NCBI GenBank assembly: GCA_959018045.1
Contig: CAUEJN010000032.1
Location: 1 to 11,411 of the forward strand
DNA: 11,411 nt
Direction of reading: 5' to 3'
Origin: an uncultured Butyricicoccus sp.
GTDB lineage: Bacteria > Bacillota > Clostridia > Oscillospirales > Butyricicoccaceae
In this document: one piece after another, positions 1-7,266 of the stretch
Position numbering within the stretch: position 1 is the stretch's first letter
How the letters are laid out: every line of letters starts with the position of its first letter
The notes under the pieces: generated by a model
Told to the model about the DNA's origin: nothing
Databases searched by the model: none
Seen by the model: only the letters and a program-made list of their open reading frames with translations
Position numbers and translations under genes: made by a program

Positions 1-1066
1 GGAGGAACTGCATGCTCTTGCCAGCCAGATAGTTCAGACCGTCCAGATCGTCCGGATCAGCCTCGATGAACAGATCTTCCTTCTGCTCACGTACCCATAC
101 AACGGTCTCGAACAGGTTGCGGGTACCGTCCTGAATGAACTGACCGATCGAGTGCAGGTCGGTGGAGAAGTTTGCCGATACCGGGAAAATACCCTTGTGA
201 TCCTTGCCCTCGGACTCTGCAAACAGCTGCTTGAACCACTCGCCCAGCATAACCAGAGAGGGCTCGTAGTTGACCAGAATCTCGGTCTGCTTGCCCTTGC
301 GGTACAGAATGTTGCGCAGTGCTGCGTACTGTGCACAGATATTGTCCTTCTTCTTGAAGTCAGCCAGTGCGTCCTGGGCGCCCTTCATAACAGCTTCCAG
401 ATCCAGACCAGCAACAGCCATCGGCAGCAGGCCAACAGCGGTCAGGACAGAGAAACGCCCGCCGACATCGTCCGGTACAACGAAGGACTCATAGCCCTCA
501 GCGTCTGCCAGACCCTTGAGTGCACCCTTTGCCTTATCGGTGGTTGCGTAGATGCGATCCTTTGCGCCTTCCTTGCCGTACTTGTCTTCTACCAGCTTCT
601 TGAAGATGCGGAATGCGATTGCAGGCTCGGTCGTCTTACCGGACTTGGAAATTACATTGACCGAGAAGTCACGGTCGCCGATGATCTTAATGATATTGGA
701 CAGATAGCTCGACGAAATGTTGTTGCCCACGAAGTAGATTTCGGGGATGCCTTCCGGACGAACGCCGTTGTACTGCTGGCCGTTGATGAACTCAATGGCA
801 GCGCGAGCGCCGAGGTAGGAACCGCCGATACCGATGACAATCAGAACCTCGCTCGACTGCTGAATCTTCTGTGCAGCCTTCTGGATGCGGGCAAACTCTT
901 CCTTGTCGTAATCGTTGGGCAGATCGACCCATCCGAGGAAATCATTACCGGCTGCGGTCTTGCTCTCGAGCATTTCCGTGCAGGTATCCATCAGCGGTGC
1001 CAGGCACTCGACTTCCCACGGACGAACGAATGCGTCAATACCAGTCAGTTTCAATTCCATAGACAT
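1..1066 (-). CDS. pgi: Glucose-6-phosphate isomerase, C-terminally truncated by the window edge
   Basis: Interconverts glucose 6-phosphate and fructose 6-phosphate in glycolysis and gluconeogenesis (cytosolic). The first 355 residues are in the window; the Firmicutes form is usually about 450, so roughly the last 95 lie off the left edge. Visible family marks are the sugar-phosphate-binding GIGGSYLGARAA around residues 79-90, SKSGKTTEP at 140-148, the PGI signature DVGGRFSVLTAVGLLP at 200-215, the ESEGK stretch at 284-288 carrying the probable catalytic Glu, and STDLHS with His305, the likely ring-opening residue. The C-terminal catalytic Lys is outside. The ATG at 1064-1066 is preferred over the in-frame ATG six bases on, because a GAGGTG ribosome site (1073-1078) sits 6 nt before it. 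It has its own leader and follows the glyA terminator, so it is probably a separate transcription unit. Confidence 0.97.
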   Translation of the reverse strand, partial: MSMELKLTGIDAFVRPWEVECLAPLMDTCTEMLESKTAAGNDFLGWVDLPNDYDKEEFARIQKAAQKIQQSSEVLIVIGIGGSYLGARAAIEFINGQQYNGVRPEGIPEIYFVGNNISSSYLSNIIKIIGDRDFSVNVISKSGKTTEPAIAFRIFKKLVEDKYGKEGAKDRIYATTDKAKGALKGLADAEGYESFVVPDDVGGRFSVLTAVGLLPMAVAGLDLEAVMKGAQDALADFKKKDNICAQYAALRNILYRKGKQTEILVNYEPSLVMLGEWFKQLFAESEGKDHKGIFPVSANFSTDLHSIGQFIQDGTRNLFETVVWVREQKEDLFIEADPDDLDGLNYLAGKSMQFL

Positions 1067-1102
1067 TTCAAACACCTCAATATTTATACTTTCTCATACC
1101 AT

Positions 1103-1120
1103 GGCAGTCCTGGGACTGCC
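1103..1120. repeat. Perfect 8-bp inverted repeat in the pgi leader
   Basis: GGCAGTCC and GGACTGCC are exact inverse complements separated by 2 bp, about 37 bp before the pgi start and just downstream of the putative pgi promoter. A 2-nt loop is too tight for the full RNA hairpin, although opening one or two inner pairs would allow it. No U-run follows on the minus strand, so it is not a terminator for that strand. The position fits a repressor operator or a short leader stem. No regulator can be named from sequence alone. Confidence 0.55.
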
Positions 1121-1129
1121 TTTAGTCAT

Positions 1130-1158
1130 AGTTTACTACCATATCCGAACCTGCGCAA
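1130..1158 (-). promoter_or_regulatory. Possible sigma-A promoter of pgi
   Basis: On the minus strand TTGCGC (1153-1158) and TAAACT (1130-1135) are separated by exactly 17 bp, placing the start site near 1123, at the edge of the perfect dyad at 1103-1120. Three of six -35 bases and four of six -10 bases match consensus, so this is a modest promoter call supported mainly by spacing and location. Confidence 0.35.
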
Positions 1159-1305
1159 TACCTTTTGTCTAAAACACCAATACTTCCCCATTTTTTACAC
1201 GATTGTGCCAAAAACAACAAATTTTCCACCATATCCCAGGGCATCCCTCGCTGTACCATGGTGTTTCTCGTTTCCGCTTCAAACCGCATGGTTACATTTT
1301 CACGC

Positions 1306-1345
1306 AAAAAAGAGTCCCCATCCGCACTTTGGACAGGGACTCTTT
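1306..1345 (-). terminator. Intrinsic terminator of glyA
   Basis: A 15-bp stem (arms 1309-1323 and 1331-1345, two G-T pairs) with a 7-nt loop lies 15 bases after the glyA stop. On the minus strand the 3' arm ends in a run of six T. This is a textbook Rho-independent terminator. It separates glyA from pgi. Confidence 0.9.
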
Positions 1346-1360
1346 GTATTTCAGCAAAAC

Positions 1361-2611
1361 TTATGCACCGTAGATCGGGAACTGTGCAACCATCTCACAA
1401 ACGCTGCGACGGATCTCGTCAGCCTTTGCGTCAAAATCGGTTGCTGCCTGCCAGATAAACTGCGCAATGCGTACCATTTCGGGCTCACCAAAGCCGCGCG
1501 TGGTAACAGCCGGCGTACCGACACGCATACCCGAGGTAACAAACGGGCCTTCAGGATCGTTCGGGATGGCATTCTTGTTGGCGGTGATATAGACTTCATC
1601 CAGACGGCGCTGGAGCTCCTTACCTGTCACGCCTGCCTTGCGCAGATCGATCAATGCCAGGTGGTTGTCGGTGCCGCCCGATACCAGATCAAAGCCCTGC
1701 TTCTGCAGTGCCTCAGCCAGAGCACGCGCATTGTTTACGACGCGGGTCTGGTATGCCTTGAACTCGGGCTTGAGTGCCTCACCGAAGCAAACAGCCTTTG
1801 CTGCGATGATGTGCATGAGTGGACCGCCCTGGGTGCCCGGGAAGATTGCCTTGTTGATCTTCTTTGCGATCTCCTCGTTGTTGGTGAGGATAACGCCGCC
1901 GCGCGGACCGCGCAGGGTCTTGTGCGTCGTAGTGGTGACGACATCGGCGTACGGTACCGGATTCTGGTGCAGACCAGCAGCAACCAGACCAGCGATGTGT
2001 GCCATATCGACAAAGAGGTAAGCGCCGACGCTGTGTGCGATCTCTGCGAACTTCTCGAAGTCGATGGCACGCGGATATGCAGAAGCACCTGCGATAATCA
2101 TGCGGGGCTTGTGCTCCTCAGCCAGCTTGCGAACGCCCTCGTAATCGATGCGGCCGTCATCATCAACGCCGTAAGGAATGATGTTGTAAAGAATACCGGA
2201 CTGATTGACCGGAGAACCGTGGGTCAGGTGACCACCGTTGTCCAGGCTCATGCCCAGAATGACATCGCCCGGCTTGCACAGTGCCTGATAGACTGCCATA
2301 TTTGCCTGTGCACCCGAGTGCGGCTGTACATTGGCAAACTGTGCCCCAAACAGCTTGCATACACGTGCGATTGCCAGGTTTTCTACCTCATCGACGCACT
2401 CACAGCCACCGTAGTAGCGCTTGCCCGGATAACCCTCGGCGTACTTATTGGTCAGAACCGAACCCATTGCAGCCAGAACTGCTTCGCTGACGATATTTTC
2501 CGAAGCGATGAGCTCAATATTACGCACCTGACGGTCGTACTCTTTTCGAATCATCGCACCTACTTCAGGATCGAATTTGCCGACCAAGTTCATTGCGTCC
2601 TGCATCACCAT
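1361..2611 (-). CDS. glyA: Serine hydroxymethyltransferase
   Basis: PLP enzyme converting serine plus tetrahydrofolate to glycine plus 5,10-methylene-THF, the main one-carbon source for purine, thymidylate and methionine synthesis; cytosolic and normally dimeric or tetrameric. At 416 aa it has the usual bacterial length. Visible marks are ELIASENI at 33-40, the YAEGYPGKRYYGG loop at 58-69, NGGH with His128 (ring stacking on PLP), VDMAHIAGL from 201 with Asp202, the TTTTHKTLRGPRGG motif at 226-239 with the Schiff-base Lys231, and GMRVGTPAVTTRG from 361 with the carboxylate-binding Arg363. The start is set by AGGAGG (2619-2624), 7 nt upstream. It is monocistronic: a promoter lies in the upstream gap and a strong terminator lies at 1306-1345. 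No unusual residues were seen. Confidence 0.98.
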   Translation of the reverse strand: MVMQDAMNLVGKFDPEVGAMIRKEYDRQVRNIELIASENIVSEAVLAAMGSVLTNKYAEGYPGKRYYGGCECVDEVENLAIARVCKLFGAQFANVQPHSGAQANMAVYQALCKPGDVILGMSLDNGGHLTHGSPVNQSGILYNIIPYGVDDDGRIDYEGVRKLAEEHKPRMIIAGASAYPRAIDFEKFAEIAHSVGAYLFVDMAHIAGLVAAGLHQNPVPYADVVTTTTHKTLRGPRGGVILTNNEEIAKKINKAIFPGTQGGPLMHIIAAKAVCFGEALKPEFKAYQTRVVNNARALAEALQKQGFDLVSGGTDNHLALIDLRKAGVTGKELQRRLDEVYITANKNAIPNDPEGPFVTSGMRVGTPAVTTRGFGEPEMVRIAQFIWQAATDFDAKADEIRRSVCEMVAQFPIYGA

Positions 2612-2684
2612 ACAACTTCCTCCTCAAAACAGCTAAGAATAGTAGAAATCGGCGACATGCCGACCGAATTCAACTCATATAATG

Positions 2685-2712
2685 ATTATTGCATATTTCC
2701 CAGAAAATGCAA
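2685..2712 (-). promoter_or_regulatory. Probable promoter of glyA
   Basis: Minus-strand TTGCAT (2707-2712), 16 bp, then AATAAT (2685-2690), with TGC directly before the -10 giving an extended -10 (TG-n). This places the start near 2678 and a leader of about 67 nt. The leader holds a short TCGGC/GCCGA stem around 2650-2664 with no U-run. I recognised no riboswitch class. Confidence 0.4.
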
Positions 2713-2962
2713 CTATGATTCATGTTATTCGGTTATTTTTGTCACTTTATACGTTTCCCAACCATACAGCTGCATTATTTTTGGGAATTTCCCCGATTCC
2801 ATTTTCTCGTTTCTTCTGTGAATACACAAGGCATCGGTGTGTCCGCGGAACGATACACCATATATTGTGCACCCTACACTGACATTAGACGACTTTCTCC
2901 GCGTATATTCGACCATGTTTTTCGCTGGATTTCATACATTCCCGCTCGGTTTGCCACCAGTC
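2713..2962. other. Non-coding gap upstream of the glyA promoter
   Basis: With the leader and terminator on either side, 394 bases (2612-3005) lie between glyA and the next gene. This part carries only short open frames without ribosome sites. It contains a nested dyad near 2837-2860, GGTGT and ACACC enclosing the self-complementary TCCGCGGA, which may be a protein-binding site. No RNA gene, riboswitch or second convincing promoter was recognised. Confidence 0.4.
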
Positions 2963-2993
2963 AAAAAAAGCACAGCCATGCGGCTGTGCTTTT
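2963..2993 (-). terminator. Intrinsic terminator after the 154-aa gene
   Basis: A 12-bp perfect stem (2966-2977 and 2982-2993) with an ATGC loop, followed on the minus strand by seven T. It starts 13 bases after the stop codon and closes the transporter plus 154-aa operon. The plus-strand reading also has four T, but nothing transcribes toward it from the left. Confidence 0.92.
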
Positions 2994-3005
2994 CTCGATG
3001 GTTTT

Positions 3006-3470
3006 TTACTTGATCTCGATGCGCTCAGAGGACTCGTTGAGGTCTGAAATGCGGGCGATGATGACCTGCAGAACATCGTAAATCTCTTCCAGCTTCTGCG
3101 GATCGGTATTGTGCGTCAGGAACAGGCGCTCGATCTGACGGGATACCTCGCTGCCCGCCTGGAACGTCTTGACGAATGCCGGGAAGTTCGAGCTCTTAAC
3201 CGCATTGCGGAACATCGCGATGTCCTTTCGGATGAAGTCTACAATTTCGTCCGCGGTGCCAAACTTGCCGTGTACGATCGCATAGGGACGCATACGCTGC
3301 AAGAAGAACTTGTCACCCTTGGTAATGTTGAACACGTACGACACCTTGGTACCGTCATCCAGTTCAAAGTCCACAAAGTACATGTTGCTGCGAATCATTC
3401 GGATATCCTTGGTCTGGAGCTGACGCAGCTTCAGCGCAATAATATCACCAGTCACCGTGTTCTCATTCAT
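3006..3470 (-). CDS. Uncharacterised 154-aa cytosolic protein, transporter-linked
   Basis: I do not recognise this protein. It has no signal peptide or membrane segment. The first about 65 residues look beta-rich and compact (a stretch around 24-50 contains SNMYFVDFELDDGTKVSYVFNI split by turns), followed by mostly alpha-helical sequence from about 73 to 145 with charged heptad-like spacing (DEIVDFIRKDIAMF, EVSRQIERLFL, LEEIYDVLQVIIARI). There are no cysteines or obvious catalytic motifs. The start is fixed by AGGAGG (3478-3483), 7 nt upstream. It begins 35 bp after the stop of the ion transporter, with no promoter or terminator between, and the shared terminator follows its own stop, so it is almost certainly co-transcribed. 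Context suggests, but does not prove, an accessory or regulatory role for that transporter. Confidence 0.85.
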   Translation of the reverse strand: MNENTVTGDIIALKLRQLQTKDIRMIRSNMYFVDFELDDGTKVSYVFNITKGDKFFLQRMRPYAIVHGKFGTADEIVDFIRKDIAMFRNAVKSSNFPAFVKTFQAGSEVSRQIERLFLTHNTDPQKLEEIYDVLQVIIARISDLNESSERIEIK

Positions 3471-3505
3471 ACATTTTCCTCCTTCTCAGATGGCCGCAGC
3501 CATAC

Positions 3506-4777
3506 TTATGCAAAACGGAGCAGCAGATACACCATGGAAATGGCAACCGACAGAATCATCATCGGGAAGCCAACCTTCAGATAGCTCATGAAGGTGATGG
3601 GGTATCCATTCTTGTTGGAAATACCAGACAGAACGACGTTTGCGGAGGCGCCGATGAGCGTACCGTTGCCGCCGAGGCATGCGCCAAGCGACAGAGCCCA
3701 CCAAAGCGGAGTCACATCCATGCCGCTCTCGGCCTGGATTGCTAAAATCATAGGAATAAGGGTTGCAACGAACGGAATGTTGTCCAGGAAGGACGATACG
3801 ATCGCGGAAACCCACAGGATAATGAGCATGGTCAGCACCATATTGCCGCCCGTCATGCCAATCAGCAGCGTTGCCAGCTGATCGATAACGCCGGTCTCTT
3901 CCATACCGCCGACGACGACAAACAGACCGATGAAAAACAGGATGGTCGACCACTCGACACCCATGATGACATCTTCAGCGTCCTGCTTGCCAACGATCAT
4001 CATGATGACTGCGGCCAGCAGTGCAATGGTGCACGATTCCATACCCAGCGAAGAGTGGAACATAAAGCCGATGACAACCAGACCGATCATGACAACGCTC
4101 TTGATGAGCAGCGATTTGTCCTTGATCGCACGGTTTTCATCCAGCTCCATGACCGCCTGCATGGCGTCATCCGATACCTTGAGCTTGCGGCCAAACATCA
4201 GGTAGAAGCACAGCAGCGAAACTGCCATGATAATGACAACGACCGGAGCCGTGTTCAGAATGAAGTCGGCAAAGCCCAGACCTGCTTCCGAACCGATCAT
4301 GATATTCGGAGGGTCACCGATGAGGGTGGCTGTACCGCCCATGTTGCTGGCTAAAATCTGCGTCAGCATGAATGGGATCGGATTGACATTCAAAATCGAG
4401 GTGATTGCCAGCGTCATCGGGCCAACCAGAAGAACGGTGGTAACGTTATCCAGGAAGGCCGACAGCACAGCCGTGATGATCGCGAACACCGCCATGATCG
4501 CCCACGGTTTTCCGTGGGTGAGCTTTGCTGATTTAATCGCAATGTATTCAAATAATCCTGAGTTCTTCACGACTGCCACAAAGAGCATCATGCCGACCAG
4601 CACGCCAACTGTGTTGACATCAACATGCTCAATCGCACTGTCAACCGTCAATACATGGGTGGCCAGCAGGATGACTGCGCCCGCAAGCGATGCCGCCGCG
4701 CGATGAACCTTCTCCGAAACAATCGCGGCCATGACCAAAAGGAAGATCACAATGGAAATAATTTCATTGGGGCTCAT
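3506..4777 (-). CDS. ArsB/NhaD/P-protein-like ion transporter (SLC13-type permease)
   Basis: Integral membrane protein of the ion transporter superfamily, about 423 aa with roughly 10-12 hydrophobic segments. The fold's two inverted halves are visible as paired motifs: AFLDNVTTVLL (near 107-117) followed by SNMGGTATLIGDPPN (145-159), and SSFLDNIPFVATLIP (328-342) followed by GGNGTLIGASANVV (369-382). The FLDN hairpins and Gly-rich breaks are typical of ArsB, NhaD, CitM and human P-protein relatives. Substrate cannot be assigned: Na+/H+ exchange, an organic anion, or arsenite are all possible. There is no arsR or arsC nearby, which argues against arsenic. The upstream in-frame ATG at 4781-4783 lies only 2 nt from the ribosome site, so I start at the ATG of 4775-4777 (spacing 8). 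It is first gene of a two-gene operon with the 154-aa protein. Confidence 0.9.
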   Translation of the reverse strand: MSPNEIISIVIFLLVMAAIVSEKVHRAAASLAGAVILLATHVLTVDSAIEHVDVNTVGVLVGMMLFVAVVKNSGLFEYIAIKSAKLTHGKPWAIMAVFAIITAVLSAFLDNVTTVLLVGPMTLAITSILNVNPIPFMLTQILASNMGGTATLIGDPPNIMIGSEAGLGFADFILNTAPVVVIIMAVSLLCFYLMFGRKLKVSDDAMQAVMELDENRAIKDKSLLIKSVVMIGLVVIGFMFHSSLGMESCTIALLAAVIMMIVGKQDAEDVIMGVEWSTILFFIGLFVVVGGMEETGVIDQLATLLIGMTGGNMVLTMLIILWVSAIVSSFLDNIPFVATLIPMILAIQAESGMDVTPLWWALSLGACLGGNGTLIGASANVVLSGISNKNGYPITFMSYLKVGFPMMILSVAISMVYLLLRFA

Positions 4778-4785
4778 TTTCATTT

Positions 4786-4790
4786 CTCCT
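4786..4790 (-). promoter_or_regulatory. Ribosome binding site that decides the transporter start
   Basis: AGGAG on the minus strand. Two Met codons follow with one codon between; the first is 2 nt away, too close for initiation, and the second is 8 nt away. This favours a protein beginning MSPNEI, two residues shorter than the longest open frame. Confidence 0.75.
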
Positions 4791-4821
4791 ATCTGTCAAA
4801 GACTTTTTTTGGACCTCGTAC

Positions 4822-4850
4822 ATATTAGCACTTGGATTTGAAAAAGTCAA
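4822..4850 (-). promoter_or_regulatory. Sigma-A promoter of the transporter operon
   Basis: Minus-strand TTGACT (4845-4850) and TAATAT (4822-4827) with a 17-bp spacer; predicted start near 4815, leader about 38 nt. Confidence 0.75.
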
Positions 4851-5003
4851 AGTAAGAGATCACAAAAGCAACCCGTATTTGACAACAAATTTCTATCAAT
4901 ATCACAATATAGTTGGAAATTCATCTATTTTCCACTGGATGCTCCATCGCTTACACTTTGGTCAATCTGCTCAAAATAATTTTCTGAAACTTGTATACAT
5001 GGA

Positions 5004-5025
5004 CCAAAACTCCAGCATGCGCCGG
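5004..5025 (-). terminator. Weak possible terminator after coaX
   Basis: Minus-strand CCGGC-GCAT-GCTGG stem (one G-T pair) followed by AGTTTTGG, about 40 bases after the coaX stop. The stem is only 5 bp and the U-run 4, so efficiency would be low. No better hairpin was seen between coaX and the transporter. Confidence 0.25.
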
Positions 5026-5063
5026 GCTTTGTGTATGAAAAAGTATCCGGTCTCGAAAAGCAG

Positions 5064-5888
5064 TCAACCCTCTTCGGTCGCTTCCACCGTACCGTTCTCC
5101 GCAATTCGACGGTTTTTGAATGCCTCGCGGTTGTTCTCATAGATGCGGCGCAGGCCGTCCATGGTCAGATTGGGGGCAACGTCGTCGATCAGGCCGCAGT
5201 GCTCAGCCATCATGCGACCCATACCACCGGTCGCAACCACGCGTGCGTCTCCCTCGAGTTCCTTCTGCATATCCAGAATGATACCGGTCAGCGCACCCAC
5301 ATAGCCGCGTACCGCACCCGACTGCATGGACTGCACGGTCGTGCGGCCGATGGCCTTCTCGGTGCGTGCGATATCGACGCGCGGCAGTTTGGACGCCTTC
5401 ATAAACAGCGCTTCCATTGCGATCTTAATACCCGGGAAGATGGCACCGCCCAGATATGCGCCGTCCTTATCAATGCAGTCAAAAGTAATCGCCGTACCGA
5501 TGTCCACGATAATCAGCGGCGTGCCGTACTTCTCAATTGCAGACACGGCATTGACCAGTCGATCCACACCGACTTCGCGCGGGTTTGCGTAATGGTTTAC
5601 GATGCCCGTGGGCACGTCGGTGCCGACGATCATGGGCTTGAGCGAAAAATACTTGCGAATCGCATTGGTCAGCGAGTACATCACGGGCGGCACAACCGAC
5701 GCGATGATGACCGCGGTGGTGTCCTCGGGCTTATAACCCTTAAAGTGATAATATTGCAGAATCATCATACCAATCTCGTCTGAAGTAGACGAGGCATTGG
5801 TCGAAATACGGAAGGAACCGCGCAGTTCCTCTCCCTCAAATAGGCCGAACACCATATTGGTATTGCCTACGTCAATGGCTAACAGCAT
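5064..5888 (-). CDS. coaX: Type III pantothenate kinase
   Basis: Phosphorylates pantothenate with ATP, the first step of coenzyme A synthesis; type III enzymes need a monovalent cation and are not feedback-inhibited by CoA. The acetate and sugar kinase (ASKHA) fold is clear: phosphate-1 motif DVGNTN at 6-11, GVDRLVNA at 107-114 with the catalytic Asp109, DIGTAITFD at 129-137, GGAIFPG at 147-153 and TGG at 220-222. The 274 aa exceed the common 255-260 by an acidic, low-complexity C-terminal tail after about residue 256. It starts 3 bp after the yfcE-like gene's stop with only a weak GGGG ribosome site inside that gene, so translation is probably coupled. Both are transcribed from the promoter at 6474-6502. 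Confidence 0.97.
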   Translation of the reverse strand: MLLAIDVGNTNMVFGLFEGEELRGSFRISTNASSTSDEIGMMILQYYHFKGYKPEDTTAVIIASVVPPVMYSLTNAIRKYFSLKPMIVGTDVPTGIVNHYANPREVGVDRLVNAVSAIEKYGTPLIIVDIGTAITFDCIDKDGAYLGGAIFPGIKIAMEALFMKASKLPRVDIARTEKAIGRTTVQSMQSGAVRGYVGALTGIILDMQKELEGDARVVATGGMGRMMAEHCGLIDDVAPNLTMDGLRRIYENNREAFKNRRIAENGTVEATEEG

Positions 5889-5891
5889 GTT

Positions 5892-6422
5892 TTAGAACCA
5901 TCCCCACTTTTTTTGCTTCTTTTTTTCCGGATCCCAAAGACCACCCTGGGTGTCGTGCAGCGTAATACACTCCACACGACCCTCGTTCAGCATCAGCACC
6001 GCGTACGAGGCACCCCCGCGGCGCGGCAGGCTGATCGAGCCAGGATTGAGCACCTCAACCGTTCCGTGCTTCGCATGGTAAACGATATGGGTATGACCAA
6101 ACAGGGCCAGCTGACAATCCTGCTCGGCAGCGTGCACCGGTACATTGCCCGGAGACGAAAAGCAGGCACCATCGCGATGGCCATGGGTCAGATAAATTCG
6201 CACACCTTCCAAGGTAACAACCGACTGCAGCGGTACATCTGCACCCCAGTCATTATTGCCGAGTACGGCATAGACCGGCAAATCGGGATAGCTGTGCCGC
6301 AGTTCACAGGCATCCTCGTAACAATCTCCCAAGTGGATGACCGCATCCGGGCACTCACGCTCGACCGCATCGTACACGTCCAGCATTCGCCCGTGGGAAT
6401 CGGAAATCACCACTATTTTCAC
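5892..6422 (-). CDS. YfcE/MJ0936-family metallophosphoesterase
   Basis: Small calcineurin-like phosphodiesterase of 176 aa; relatives hydrolyse phosphodiesters in vitro with a di-metal site, but the cellular substrate is generally unknown. Metal ligands appear in order: SDSHG at 7-11 (Asp8, His10), HLGDC at 30-34 (Asp33), GNND at 55-58 (Asn57), THGH at 79-82 (His80) and FGHTH at 108-112 (His110, His112). It ends in a strongly basic, aromatic tail, KKKQKKWGWF, beyond the family core. It begins at GTG (6420-6422), chosen because AGGAGG (6432-6437) lies 9 nt upstream and no ATG is available. It is the promoter-proximal gene of a coaX operon. A functional link with CoA synthesis is not established. 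Confidence 0.93.
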   Translation of the reverse strand: MKIVVISDSHGRMLDVYDAVERECPDAVIHLGDCYEDACELRHSYPDLPVYAVLGNNDWGADVPLQSVVTLEGVRIYLTHGHRDGACFSSPGNVPVHAAEQDCQLALFGHTHIVYHAKHGTVEVLNPGSISLPRRGGASYAVLMLNEGRVECITLHDTQGGLWDPEKKKQKKWGWF

Positions 6423-6473
6423 TGCACACCGCCTCCTGTCTGTCGGAAAAAATCCCCTTGGAATCTACGCTAC

Positions 6474-6502
6474 ACTATACACGAATTTTTTGTCTCTGTA
6501 AA
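6474..6502 (-). promoter_or_regulatory. Sigma-A promoter of the yfcE-coaX operon
   Basis: Minus-strand TTTACA (6497-6502), 17 bp, TATAGT (6474-6479): five of six matches at each element. Start site near 6467, leader about 45 nt. It lies in the 151-bp divergent gap shared with the small-protein operon. Confidence 0.85.
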
Positions 6503-6573
6503 GTCCCCCGTGCACATTTTGCCTCACAGGCGCATAGACTGAAGCAAAGAATTTGCGCAGGGAGGCACAGGAC

Positions 6574-6840
6574 ATGAACAATCTGGAACAGATCTTAAAG
6601 CAGCTTAATTTACAGGCAAACGACCCCCGTTTGGCCGTTTTGACCCAGTTTTTACAGACCGAACAGGGCAAATCGCTCGCGCAGAGCGTCAGCCCTCAGA
6701 CCGCCGGACGCATCACCCAGGCGGCACAGGCGGCGGAACGCGGCGATCAGGCCGCCGCACGGCAGGCCATACAGGAAGTCCTGCGCTCACCCGAGGGTGC
6801 CGCTCTCGCCAATTGTCTGCGTTCCATGCTGGGGCAGTAA
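6574..6840 (+). CDS. Uncharacterised 88-aa helical protein, first of a small-protein operon
   Basis: I do not recognise this protein. It is soluble-looking and almost entirely alpha-helical, with an Ala/Gln-rich middle (about 44-68, AAQAAERGDQAAARQAI) and a Leu/Pro pattern at both ends: NDPRLAVLTQFLQTEQG at 16-32 and LRSPEGAALANCLRSML at 70-86. No signal peptide, membrane segment or catalytic motif is visible. The ATG at 6574 is chosen because GGGAGG (6560-6565) is 8 nt upstream; the longer frame begins at TTG 6553, upstream of that site. Eighteen bases separate it from the next gene, whose ribosome site lies in the gap, so the three genes to 7513 form one operon. Confidence 0.82.
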   Translation: MNNLEQILKQLNLQANDPRLAVLTQFLQTEQGKSLAQSVSPQTAGRITQAAQAAERGDQAAARQAIQEVLRSPEGAALANCLRSMLGQ

Positions 6841-6858
6841 CCAAAAGGAGGTTTCGCA

Positions 6859-7266
6859 ATGGCCGAAAGTGACATGCTATCCGCTCTGCTGAACGATCCG
6901 CACGCGCTCGAGCAGGCCTTATCGGCCGCGAGCGCCCTGTTGGGAGATTCCGATTCTCACGCGATGCCACCGGGGCCGGAATCGTCCGGTATGTCGTCCG
7001 CTCCCCCCTCGGCTTCCGCCTCGGCAAACGACGCCTACGACCCTTCCGCCGATCTCATGCGCCGTGCCATGCCCATTCTGGGACGCATTGCCCAGCGCGG
7101 TCAGACCGCGGTCACGCCTCAGAAGCGCGCGCTGCTCAACGCGGTCAAACCCTTCGTCGGCGCGCCCATCCGCTCCCAGATCGACCGCGGCATGCGTCTG
7201 GTCTCGCTGGCCTACATGGCAACCGCCGTCTTAGGCTCGCCCGATGAGGACACGCGCCATGTATAA
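6859..7266 (+). CDS. Uncharacterised 135-aa protein, second of the small-protein operon
   Basis: Unrecognised. Three parts are visible: a short N-terminal helix (residues 4-29, LLNDPHALEQALSAASALL), a Ser/Pro/Gly-rich flexible linker (30-57) and a basic helical C-terminus (62-125) holding RRAMPILGRIAQRG, then TPQKRALLNAVKPFVGAP and a final amphipathic helix. The KRALLNAVKPF stretch is reminiscent of small proteins common in spore-forming Clostridia, which is recall rather than a search result. AGGAGG (6846-6851) lies 7 nt before the ATG. Its last codons overlap the next gene by 8 nt, so those two are probably translationally coupled. No enzyme motif or cysteine is present. Confidence 0.82.
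   Translation: MAESDMLSALLNDPHALEQALSAASALLGDSDSHAMPPGPESSGMSSAPPSASASANDAYDPSADLMRRAMPILGRIAQRGQTAVTPQKRALLNAVKPFVGAPIRSQIDRGMRLVSLAYMATAVLGSPDEDTRHV

Noticed and set aside
152..2821. 889-codon open frame on the plus strand across pgi and glyA
   Set aside because: It is antisense to two certain genes and crosses a terminator and promoter region. The product is rich in Cys, His and Arg with no domain. Long antisense frames arise from biased codon use in the real genes.
2725..2916. 63-codon minus-strand frame in the glyA upstream gap
   Set aside because: No ribosome site, no promoter in front of it and no recognisable sequence.
4879..4908. Perfect TTGACA on the plus strand in the coaX-transporter gap, with CACAAT 18 bp on
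   Set aside because: The -10 is weak and no plus-strand gene follows before the antisense of coaX. Possible antisense promoter, but not supported enough to list.
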